Positions 1-5,592 of a DNA stretch of 14,617 nucleotides are shown here, piece after piece. Source of the stretch: JAGUXG01 sp043798435 (GTDB lineage Bacteria > UBA9089 > UBA9088 > JAGUXG01); the NCBI GenBank assembly GCA_043798435.1, contig JAZDOR010000044.1, positions 1-14,617 on the forward strand, in the 5' to 3' direction. The notes beneath the pieces were generated by a model. It saw only the letters and a list, made by a program, of their open reading frames with translations, was not told the DNA's origin and searched no databases. How positions within the stretch are numbered: the first letter of the stretch is position 1; the number at the start of each line of letters is the position of its first letter. Position numbers and translations under genes: made by a program.

Positions 1-98
1 TGTTTAATCTTGTATGCAGGCGATTTTCCTTTTTTGACTATCTCTTCCAACTGCTTACGCTCATCATCCGTGAGCCGAACAATATACTTTTTCTTCAT
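1..98 (-). CDS. IS630-family transposase, N-terminal fragment (runs off the left edge)
   Basis: The frame starts at the ATG at 98-96 and stays open to the window edge, giving 32 codons that begin MKKKYIVRLTDDERKQLEEI and continue with a basic stretch ending GKSPAYKIK. This is the usual beginning of IS630-family transposases, ahead of their helix-turn-helix DNA-binding domain; the DDE catalytic domain would lie outside the window. A strong AGGAGG lies about 4 bases before the ATG. The preceding DUF3160 remnant is in the same frame with no stop between them, so a read-through fusion is possible, but the ribosome site argues for independent initiation. The element seems to have landed in the 3' part of the DUF3160 gene at a TA (181-182), which suits the TA target preference of IS630 elements. 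Confidence 0.75.
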   Translation of the reverse strand, partial: MKKKYIVRLTDDERKQLEEIVKKGKSPAYKIK

Positions 99-126
99 GC
101 CGATCCTCCTTTTTAAAAGCTCCTCT

Positions 127-152
127 ATTATATATATCGGCATTTTTGTCAA
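127..152 (-). promoter_or_regulatory. Possible promoter of the IS630 transposase
   Basis: On the minus strand a perfect -35 TTGACA (152-147) is followed by a perfect -10 TATAAT (132-127). The spacer is only 14 bases, shorter than the 16-18 usually preferred, so strength is uncertain. It lies about 30 bases before the transposase ATG and inside the presumed IS end. Confidence 0.4.
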
Positions 153-181
153 ATAACTAAAATTAAATGAAATAAAGCAAT

Positions 182-995
182 AGGAGAAGACCGCACCCCT
201 TGTTAATTTCAAACAACCGTCAATCTCAACCACAACATATATCTCAAATGCCGGTCCAACACCCTCTTCCAATGTCTCGTCTCCAGCGGTATGGACATCG
301 GAAACAACAGCAATGTTTTTATCAACATCGCTTATAATCTCAAACCACCTGAGATATTCTTCATCAGTCATAACGGATATGGTGAGATTCTCAAGTAATG
401 CCCCAAATATCTTTATCTGATTATATTCCTGATTCGTTAGAGGTTGATTATTCAACTCCTTTACAGATACCTTCTCTAAAAAAGAGACGAGTTCTATAAA
501 TCTCTTGAACTTCTCTTCCATCCTTTTGGTAAGCAAACCCTTCTTCTGTAACCCGTTGTGGGTAAAGGATAGTAATTCACCAAGCCTTCTGTAGAATATC
601 ACATTTGGCTCTACATAACCCTTTGGAGGATCAGGATACCACTCCTCGCCATCCCCACATTCTGCTCCTGACTGTTTAGCATAAAGAATGGTATCGTGCC
701 TTAGCTCTGCCCAACTTGCTAAGGATGTGTTCAGGCTCTTTAGCTCCCATGCCTTGTTTTGCATAAAGAATGGATAGACAAACTCTTGACTAAGTTCTAT
801 CAAGCTCTTTAAGCACCAAATCCAACTATGATAGAGATTCTTCTTCCAATCAGTTGGTTTTAATTCCTCAAACTCTTGGATGAGTTTTTCTAAGACTTGA
901 GGATATTCGGACCAGTTCTCTCCTTCTTTGTAATCCTCAAGGAGTATCTTTTTGCTGGCTTTAGAGCCCAGGACTGCCATTATATCTAAGCCTTT
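182..995 (-). pseudogene. DUF3160 protein, C-terminal part (frameshifted and truncated)
   Basis: After the run AAAAGG (996-991), the minus strand read in the next frame gives GLDIMAVLGSKASKKILLED, then YHSWIWCLKSLIE, LASWAELRHDTILYAKQSG, GYVEPNVIFYRRL and VVEIDGCLKLTRGAVFSY. These are recognisable C-terminal blocks of DUF3160 proteins. The previous segment reaches the same point as RPFPK and then goes out of frame, so one extra A or G in the run explains the break. Homology stops after FSY at 182, where AT-rich sequence leading to the IS630 transposase begins, so the gene's 3' end is lost. No stop codon interrupts this segment. The molecular function of DUF3160 is unknown; these proteins are usually secreted or surface-attached. 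Confidence 0.72.
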
Positions 996-1872
996 TAGGG
1001 AAGGGTCGCTCTGGCCAGTGTGAAAGACGCTGTAATATTTCAGAGTCGGGTATGTATCGCTGTCCCATAAATCTGAATTGGGCATCAGCAGAGATTCCAA
1101 CCATCTCTGGTCGTATCCTGCAGGTCTTTTCCCAAAGGTCTTTTGCCATTACCTTTGTTTTCTCCAATTTTGCCTTATCTGAAAAATCCTCTAAATTTTG
1201 GTTCTTGCCAAAGACCTTATCAATAATAGGGTTATAATCCGATGGGCCCAAGTCGTCTGCTGCACCCACATAGAATACAGTAGGTTCATATATCTTCTCC
1301 CATAAGTCAATCAATCGTTCATTGCCAACCCTGTTTTCATAAAGTTGGCGGGTAATCAGCAATGACTGCATCAAATCCATATCTTCTTTTATCAGGAAAT
1401 AATTCAAACCAAGCCACATCATAGCTTTGAAATAGCGATTGAGTTCCTCTGTCCTTGTATAGTGTCCTCTCGGAATAAATTGCGTGTAATCAATCATATG
1501 CTCAATTTTAGGGTCAGCAGTAGGATTAAAAATTAGAGAATTCGCTCTTGAAGAATGCTTTTCGCATCTCTCAATCTCTTCCTTTGTTATCTTCGAAACC
1601 AATGGGTCAATTGTCTTGGAATCTTTTGTCAGAAGGTAGTGAGCCACGGTAAAATAGGCCATATTCCTGAGAGCCGCCTCTTTTATCTTGGCATTCTTGC
1701 TCCCTTTATATAACTCTTTTGATATTCTAATCATCTCATTAGTCAGGGTATTAAGGGGCTGTCTAAGAATAATATTGCCAATTTGGAGGCACAGCTTTGA
1801 GACGATTTTGAGGCGCGACGAATGAGCATAGTTCAAACTATGTGAATGAGGAGCAACAAAAAAATCGGCCAA
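961..1872 (-). pseudogene. DUF3160 protein, middle part
   Basis: The open frame encodes 303 residues, but its first roughly 39 codons (1872-1755) come from the inserted MITE. Real DUF3160 sequence starts near NTLTNEMIRISKELYKG at 1754. It continues through RNMAYFTVAHYLL, FIPRGHYTRTEELNRYFKAM (the family's central tract), the WEKIYEPTVFYVGAADDLGP block and RFMGQRYIPDSEILQRLS. The last residues after RPFPK are out of frame, and the TAA at 963-961 is a consequence of the frameshift at 991-996. It shares the absolute frame with the N-terminal piece, yet the insertion (268 bp plus 3 bp target duplication) is not a multiple of three, so one further base has changed near the junction. It is almost certainly not a working gene alone. 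Confidence 0.75.
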
Positions 1873-2022
1873 AGATGTGCCTCCCCTTGGGGGCTGGGCG
1901 ATTTTGGGCTACGACTGCGTCGTTCATCGCTTACATAGCCATTAGCTATGCTCGCTCTTCACTCCTTGTCTCGCTCCAAAATCGCCTCAGCCAAATTGGT
2001 AATATTATTCTTAGATAGCCCC
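1755..2022. mobile_element. 268-bp MITE with 32-bp terminal inverted repeats
   Basis: The left end (1755-1786) starts GGGGCTGTCTAAGAATAATA. The right end (2022-1991, reversed) starts GGGGCTATCTAAGAATAATA. The two 32-base ends match at 30 positions. TAA flanks both sides (1752-1754 and 2023-2025), as expected of a 3-bp target duplication. The inside carries small perfect hairpins (1827-1831 with 1838-1842; 1934-1939 with 1945-1950) and no transposase, so it must be moved in trans. It splits the DUF3160 gene. The transposase family cannot be named from the ends alone. Confidence 0.85.
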
Positions 2023-2583
2023 TAAGGTTGGAACTAATTTTTCTGATTCTAAATTCCGTAATGTGAAATCAAAAAATATATGATAGAGCTGTAAAACAGC
2101 ATCAGTGCTTATAAAACTGGCTATGCCCTTATAGTCGTTATCTTCGTATAGATAGAAGAATTGCTCATGTTTTGCAGGAACTACCAGAAAGCCATTAGCA
2201 GACAACTTTTCAATCTCCTCCTGGGTAAATGTGCCAAATTGTCTTTTATTTATGAGATTGTTGAAATTTATCCTCTTTTTTCCTTCGAGAATATAACTCT
2301 GTTTTAATAACTGAAGTTCCTTCTCCCTGATGAGCTTTGCGTTTGCCATCTCAACTTGAGAGAGCCTTGAGTCAGTATAATTAAGGTCAAGTTTGTACCA
2401 GTCTTGTGAGCGAAAATATGTATGTAATTCATGGGTTTTGAACGGTTTTCCGTGCCTGGCGTATATCTCATTTCGCATCAGGTAAAGTTCTTCAAGGCTC
2501 TTTCCTGCCAAACTTTGTGGGGTTACTTCCTTTTCTCCAGCAAAAGAGGGATTTAAGCATCCGAGCAATATTCCTAATGCCAA
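2011..2583 (-). pseudogene. YARHG + DUF3160 secreted protein, N-terminal part
   Basis: The frame starts at a TTG (2583-2581). It encodes a hydrophobic leader (LALGILLGCLNPSFAGE) that could be a signal peptide ending at SFA or a lipoprotein signal with the lipobox-like LLGC. Residues about 30-95 (EELYLMRNEIYARHGKPF ... YFRSQDWYKLDLNYTDSRLS) form a YARHG domain, an extracellular module often found in front of other domains. DUF3160 then begins (RQFGTFTQEEIEKLSANGF, YEDNDYKGIASFISTDAVLQ, LYHIFFDFTLRNLE). The protein stops in the MITE terminal repeat, so only about 185 residues are native. The frame is open upstream with basic residues (RIKTYLL) before the TTG but has no ATG. The hairpin repeat at 2601-2768 sits exactly there and may have removed the original start. 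Confidence 0.7.
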
Positions 2584-2600
2584 GAGATATGTTTTTATTC

Positions 2601-2768
2601 GTAAGCGTTCAGGTAGTGTAAGAAAAGGGGATATGGAGATTATGGAGATAAGGGGATATTATTCTAATTCAACCCTTCTAAAATCTGCTTTTTATTTCAT
2701 CATCTCCCTATCTCTCATATCTCCTTATCCCCCTTCTTACACTCTTGATGTATAGCCTGAACGGTTAC
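2601..2768. repeat. 168-bp inverted-repeat (MITE-like) element
   Basis: The ends match in inverted orientation: GTAAGCGTTCAGG at 2601-2613 against GTAACCGTTCAGG read backwards from 2768. Inside them GTGTAAGAA (2616-2624) pairs with 2734-2742, followed by purine-rich GGGGATAxGGAGAT arms. The element could fold into one long hairpin. It fills the gap between the FG-GAP-like gene and the YARHG/DUF3160 remnant. No coding sequence is seen in it. It is unrelated by eye to the MITE at 1755-2022. Confidence 0.6.
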
Positions 2769-2776
2769 TTTTATTC

Positions 2777-3472
2777 TCATTCTTCCTCCATCAGGCTTTT
2801 TGATAGGGTTTCATCCTTTATCTCTTTTTTTAATATCTTAAATCCTTCAAAACCAAACCCCTTCCATTTATAAGCCATTACCCTTTTTAATCCATCCTTC
2901 TGTATTTCTAAGGCAACCAATTCCTCAATTCCATCCCCATCTACATTACAGAAATTAAAGTCTGTAAATGGTGAAGACAGTCTTGAACCAAGCCACCTGG
3001 GGAATATCTGGTCTCCATCCCATCCATAGATAAAAAGTCGGTTGTCAAAGATAGGATGAAAACGAGCTTTCTTCCAAACACCAACACAGACCTCTATTTG
3101 TGAATCTCCATCAATATCTTTGGCTATAACTTTCCAGGGATTATACCCTCTATCTTTATCTATCCAAAGATTCTGTATCCTTTTAGCGGTTATAGAAAAT
3201 GCAGCCAATCTCTCTCCGCGAATAGAGCCTGGCTTTCCAAGAACTACAAACAAAAAATCTCCTTTGGGGTCTATGGAGTAATCCTTTATCTCTTCCTTAG
3301 TATCATAAGAATCAAGATAATTTTCTGATATATCAATGAGTGTAATCCTCTTTTTTGACACCACAATTTTTCCTTTAGCTGATTCACAAATACCTGATTC
3401 CTCTGGATACGCAACAATCCCTGCCATCAAATAGGCCAACGCTAAAACAGAAAGAATGATACCTCTAATCAT
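2777..3472 (-). CDS. Secreted FG-GAP/VCBS-like repeat protein
   Basis: This 231-residue protein has an N-terminal signal peptide (residues 1-21, MIRGIILSVLALAYLMAGIV with likely cleavage near AYP). Two acidic loops, DIDGDSQIEV (119-128) and NVDGDGIEEL (177-186), are the calcium-binding type DxDGDG motifs of FG-GAP/VCBS beta-propeller repeats. Beta-rich WDGD and aromatic segments between them fit partial propeller blades. At 231 residues it is shorter than a full seven-blade propeller, so it may be a small exported scaffold or carbohydrate- or surface-binding protein. No enzymatic motif is visible. The ATG at 3472 has only a weak AAGATT ribosome site. Its neighbour downstream is the disrupted secreted YARHG/DUF3160 gene; both encode exported proteins and may once have formed an operon. 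Confidence 0.6.
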   Translation of the reverse strand: MIRGIILSVLALAYLMAGIVAYPEESGICESAKGKIVVSKKRITLIDISENYLDSYDTKEEIKDYSIDPKGDFLFVVLGKPGSIRGERLAAFSITAKRIQNLWIDKDRGYNPWKVIAKDIDGDSQIEVCVGVWKKARFHPIFDNRLFIYGWDGDQIFPRWLGSRLSSPFTDFNFCNVDGDGIEELVALEIQKDGLKRVMAYKWKGFGFEGFKILKKEIKDETLSKSLMEEE

Positions 3473-3483
3473 AATCTTAATCT

Positions 3484-3902
3484 CGGATTGCGAATCTCGA
3501 ATCTATCTATTTTTAGCAGTTTTGCCTGAAGAAACAAAGATTGCTAATAATTCCTTGGCTTCTGCAGTGATGCCTTCCATCTTTGCTGAATCTATAATGT
3601 TGGATTCAGCTAATAGCTCCAGCCAGTATAAGGTTTCATCAACTTCTTGTTCAACAATTCCTATCTTGGAAATAAAGTCTGGTTTTGATCTGGCTCTGGT
3701 AGCCTCTCGGTAATTTGCCCCTACTGAAGTGCCAGATTTTAAAACTTGCCATCCAATTACATCTGCCTCCCTTGTTTTCGGTAAAACTGCAACCAACTTT
3801 ATAATCCGTAACGCAAATTTCTTTGTTCGTTCTCGAAGTTCTTCCTGGGTCATCTTCCCTCCTTTTCAGATCCGCAATCCGCAATTCCCGATCCGCGATT
3901 TC
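3484..3902. repeat. Short inverted repeats around the four-helix-bundle gene (IVS-like cassette)
   Basis: Directly after the four-helix-bundle gene, the plus strand reads TCGGATTGCGAATCTCGAATC-like sequence (about 3482-3502). Directly before the gene, the minus strand reads GAATTGCGGATTGCGGATC (about 3886-3868), with further GGATCGGG units up to 3902. The two arms share CGGATTGCGxATC in inverted orientation. Genes of this family were first found in 23S rRNA intervening sequences, which are also bounded by inverted repeats. Here the unit is not in an rRNA gene. Confidence 0.45.
3503..3853 (-). CDS. Four helix bundle protein (23S rRNA intervening-sequence family)
   Basis: This 116-residue, largely helical protein starts MTQEELRERTKKFALRIIKL. 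It has the family hallmark VIGWQVLKSGTSVGANYREA (residues about 32-51), followed by SKPDFISKIGIVEQEVDETLYWLELL. The length and both motifs are typical of the S23/four-helix-bundle family (TIGR02436), which is common in 23S rRNA intervening sequences and also occurs as free-standing genes. The molecular role is not established; the related Avd protein of diversity-generating retroelements binds nucleic acid as a pentamer. A strong GGAGGGA ribosome site precedes the ATG. No retroelement reverse transcriptase is visible nearby, so a retroelement role has no support here. Inverted repeats surround the gene, suggesting mobility. Confidence 0.9.
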   Translation of the reverse strand: MTQEELRERTKKFALRIIKLVAVLPKTREADVIGWQVLKSGTSVGANYREATRARSKPDFISKIGIVEQEVDETLYWLELLAESNIIDSAKMEGITAEAKELLAIFVSSGKTAKNR

Positions 3903-3908
3903 TTCCAA

Positions 3909-3945
3909 TTTAACCACATTCTGCATAGAGTCTATAATTATGGGT
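3909..3945 (-). pseudogene. Short remnant of the DNA polymerase I 3' region (copy A)
   Basis: On the minus strand this 37-bp stretch encodes LPIIIDSMQNVVKLE-like sequence. It matches 4767-4803 at 35 of 37 bases, and there the same stretch is part of a clear PolA C-terminus. Both flanks diverge at once: an IVS-type repeat on one side and the end of the PIN gene on the other. It sits in an accidental chimeric open frame (3651-4037) that I do not regard as a gene. Confidence 0.6.
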
Positions 3946-3975
3946 AACATTGGGAAGGAAATTCTCTCATCTCCT

Positions 3976-4381
3976 CTATGGCAATATCTTAAACCCATAT
4001 TGTGTAAAATTCTTATCAAAGGAAAAGGCAGATTCAATCTTATTTTCTTTCATTGCCACAAAGCTTGTGCAGTCAGTGAAGCTGAAATCTTTATCTTGGT
4101 ATCTTTTGAAGACCTTCCATGCATTATCAATGATCCCTGGTGTGATGTGGATAATCTTAATTATTTTGCTTTTCCTTGTCTCTTCTCCAAATTCAACAGC
4201 AAACTTATGGCCTGCCCGTATTCTGATTATAGTATATGTTTCGTCAAGAACATAATCTGTAGTGACTACTTGATTCTTTTTTTCTAACAAAGCCTTCCAG
4301 AAAGAAATAGCCTTTTGGTGATGATTGTCGCTGCTATCTTCAATGGCCAGAAATGCTCCTACAGTCAACAAACATTTCCAT
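3976..4381 (-). pseudogene. PIN-domain toxin (VapC-like), frameshifted at the N-terminus
   Basis: The main open frame (from a TTG at 4371) encodes GAFLAIEDSSDNHHQKAISF, then TTDYVLDETYTIIR and DFSFTDCTSFVAMKE, which are PIN-domain blocks with the usual acidic residues. The expected start is the ATG at 4381, three bases after the antitoxin stop. From there the reading is MEMFVDC and then goes out of frame and stops. One extra base in GACTGTAGGAGC (about 4361-4366) separates the first catalytic Asp (FVD) from the rest. A protein made from the TTG would lack that metal-binding Asp, so RNase activity is probably lost unless a programmed shift or a sequencing error is involved. It pairs with the RHH gene upstream (4384-4632). 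Confidence 0.72.
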
Positions 4382-4383
4382 CT

Positions 4384-4632
4384 TCAATCTCCATATAGAT
4401 ACTTATCGTGCCTCTCAGAAAGATTAGTCAGCCCACTTTCAAAGGATGCTCCTATCTTAAATAGAGGATCATTCTTCACATCAACCCTCTGGCTCTCCTG
4501 TGACCTATAACCTTCTATCAGTTCCTTCAATATCCTGCTCACTGATACGCTCCGTATCTCTGCTTGATGCTTTAAGAAATTATACATCTCCCCTGGAATC
4601 TCAAGATTTATTCTTTTAATTAAACCAGCCAT
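4384..4632 (-). CDS. Ribbon-helix-helix antitoxin (CopG/VapB-like)
   Basis: This 82-residue protein starts MAGLIKRINLEIPGEMYNFL and continues with helices KHQAEIRSVSVSRILKELIEG. That is the beta-strand plus two-helix pattern of RHH DNA-binding proteins. The C-terminal half (after residue 45) is polar and probably the toxin-binding tail. A GGAGG ribosome site lies about 10 bases before the ATG, and a promoter is visible at 4654-4683. Its stop ends 3 bases before the ATG of the PIN gene, the typical antitoxin-first arrangement. Such antitoxins usually repress their own promoter. The toxin partner appears broken, so this antitoxin may now be free-standing. Confidence 0.78.
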   Translation of the reverse strand: MAGLIKRINLEIPGEMYNFLKHQAEIRSVSVSRILKELIEGYRSQESQRVDVKNDPLFKIGASFESGLTNLSERHDKYLYGD

Positions 4633-4653
4633 CTTTTTTTACCTCCTACACAC

Positions 4654-4683
4654 ATATTATTCCATATCTTTTAGAAATATCAA
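4654..4683 (-). promoter_or_regulatory. Promoter of the RHH/PIN operon
   Basis: On the minus strand TTGATA (4683-4678) and TAATAT (4659-4654) are separated by 18 bases. The -10 lies about 20 bases before the start codon of the RHH gene and directly before its ribosome site. Confidence 0.5.
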
Positions 4684-4709
4684 GAAAAAAACTATCGCTT
4701 TTTTATATC

Positions 4710-4862
4710 TTACAACTCCCCCCAGTTCTTGCCGCTGGATATGTTTACAATAAGTGGAACCTTCAGTTTAACCGCATTTTGCATAGAGTCTATAATTATG
4801 GGTGAAACCTCTGCAAGATGATTCTCTTGGACCTCAAAGATGAGCTCATCGTGCACTACTGG
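4710..4862 (-). pseudogene. polA: DNA polymerase I, C-terminal fragment (copy B)
   Basis: This frame of 50 residues plus TAA encodes PVVHDELIFEVQENHLAEVS, then PIIIDSMQNAVKLKVPLIVN, and ends SSGKNWGEL. It contains polymerase motif C (VHDE, with the catalytic Asp) and the standard PolA ending (VPL-V----G-NW). The other roughly 850 residues of PolA are absent. The fragment begins immediately after the TAA of the YgiT-type gene and in the same frame, and it has no start of its own. It is a remnant, either a duplicated 3' end of polA or the scar of a recombination that replaced the rest. A partial second copy lies at 3909-3945. Confidence 0.85.
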
Positions 4863-5102
4863 TTAAATTGGCACCGGATGATACCCAAATACAGGAACAG
4901 TTATCCTCTCTATAGGTTCTTCTTGAAGAGCAACAATCTTTTCCAATGCCTTTAAGACTCCAGGGGAGTAGTATTCTTCTCCACATTGAGGACATTTCTC
5001 TACTGGAACATCTCGCACCGCAACTAATTGACCTCCTACCCATTCGTCAACAGTAGTGGTAGTCTTTTTTACCTCAGAATAATTACAGATTCCACATTTC
5101 AT
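4863..5102 (-). CDS. YgiT-type zinc-finger protein (MqsA-like antitoxin domain)
   Basis: This 79-residue protein has MKCGICNYSEV near its start and CPQCGEEYYSPGVLKAL in the middle. This CxxC ... CxxC zinc-binding module with EEYYSP is typical of the MqsA/YgiT N-terminal domain. The C-terminal helix-turn-helix of full MqsA is missing; the protein ends FGYHPVPI. Its ATG overlaps the stop of the DUF4258 gene (ATGA at 5102-5099), so the two are translationally coupled in the toxin-first order known from mqsRA. The likely role is antitoxin to the DUF4258 protein. The stop codon touches the PolA remnant, so the native end could have been altered by that junction. Confidence 0.75.
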   Translation of the reverse strand: MKCGICNYSEVKKTTTTVDEWVGGQLVAVRDVPVEKCPQCGEEYYSPGVLKALEKIVALQEEPIERITVPVFGYHPVPI

Positions 5103-5407
5103 CTTATCTTCCTCCTTTGCCAGTCATCTTCCCATAATTCCTCATAAGGAAAATAGACTGTATTGATTTGCAAATAGTCCTCGACTATTTTACATCCTAT
5201 ATGAATATGATCCCCATTAAATCTCTCCCCATAAATGAGATAACATTCATATCCAAAATCATCAATATGTTTCTCAATTATCTTTCCCACCCTAAATACA
5301 TCTTCTATATCATTAACGCTGATCTTTCTACTTTGAGATGAAAATCTGGCATGTTTAGTCAATCTATATCTACCTGCCATAACTAATCTTCTAATCGTTT
5401 TGATCAT
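5099..5407 (-). CDS. DUF4258 protein, probable RelE/MqsR-fold toxin
   Basis: This 102-residue protein carries the DUF4258 signature YRLTKHARFSSQSRKISVNDIE (residues about 14-35), followed by a strand-rich part (CYLIYGERFNGDHIHIGCKI) and an acidic end. DUF4258 proteins are commonly encoded immediately before YgiT-type zinc-finger or DUF2283 genes and are thought to be mRNA-interferase-like toxins with a RelE-type fold; this is family knowledge, not shown here. An AAGGA ribosome site lies close before the ATG. The region before the gene is AT-rich, with repeated TTAAAAATTA units, and borders the low-coordinate end of the CRISPR array. Transcripts leaving the array could therefore enter this gene. 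Confidence 0.75.
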   Translation of the reverse strand: MIKTIRRLVMAGRYRLTKHARFSSQSRKISVNDIEDVFRVGKIIEKHIDDFGYECYLIYGERFNGDHIHIGCKIVEDYLQINTVYFPYEELWEDDWQRRKIR

Positions 5408-5461
5408 TTTATCCTTCTTCTTCCATTTTTAATTTTTAACTTCTAATTTTTAACTTTACTA

Positions 5462-5481
5462 AATCCCCTTTTCATTGGGTC
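5462..5481. repeat. Orphan CRISPR-repeat fragment
   Basis: AATCCCCTTTTCATTGGGTC is identical to positions 6-25 of the 37-base CRISPR repeat. It lacks the first five and last twelve bases. It is separated from the first nearly complete repeat by the hairpin element at 5482-5592. It is best read as a decayed repeat at the trailer end of the array. Confidence 0.8.
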
Positions 5482-5592
5482 GGATTAGTCATTTGTCATC
5501 AGTCATCAGTCATTAGTCATTAGTAGAAAAATAAACCGTCTCCTTTTCTCTTTATTTCCTAATGACTATTGACCAGTGACTAATGACTATCC
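5482..5592. repeat. Hairpin (MITE-like) element between two CRISPR repeat copies
   Basis: The left arm starts GGATTAGTCATTTGTCATCA (5482-5501) and runs on as GTCATTAGTCATTAG. The right arm (5559-5592), read backwards, starts GGATAGTCATTAGTCACTGG. Between them lies a pyrimidine-rich loop (5524-5558). The arms are built from TAGTCAT/TGACTA units. The element takes the place of a spacer between the orphan repeat fragment and the first array repeat, and at 111 bp it is three times the length of a normal spacer. No coding sequence is seen. Confidence 0.65.

Noticed and set aside
980..1150. An alternative minus-strand reading (GKRPAGYDQRWLESLLMPNS ... VFHTGQSDPSLKGLD) that joins smoothly with the DUF3160 C-terminus
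   Set aside because: The other frame carries the conserved RFMGQRYIPDSEILQRLS and RPFPK blocks of DUF3160, so the alternative is a chance open stretch and the break is placed at 991-996.
3503..3853. A diversity-generating retroelement, suggested by the Avd-like four-helix-bundle protein
   Set aside because: There is no reverse transcriptase, template repeat or variable repeat in the window.
3651..4037. 128-codon minus-strand open frame overlapping the four-helix-bundle gene
   Set aside because: It is a chimera of the PIN 3' end, a PolA remnant, IVS repeats and the wrong frame of the four-helix-bundle gene.
4846..5043. 65-codon minus-strand frame rich in Ser, Arg and Cys
   Set aside because: It is the shifted frame of the YgiT-type gene.
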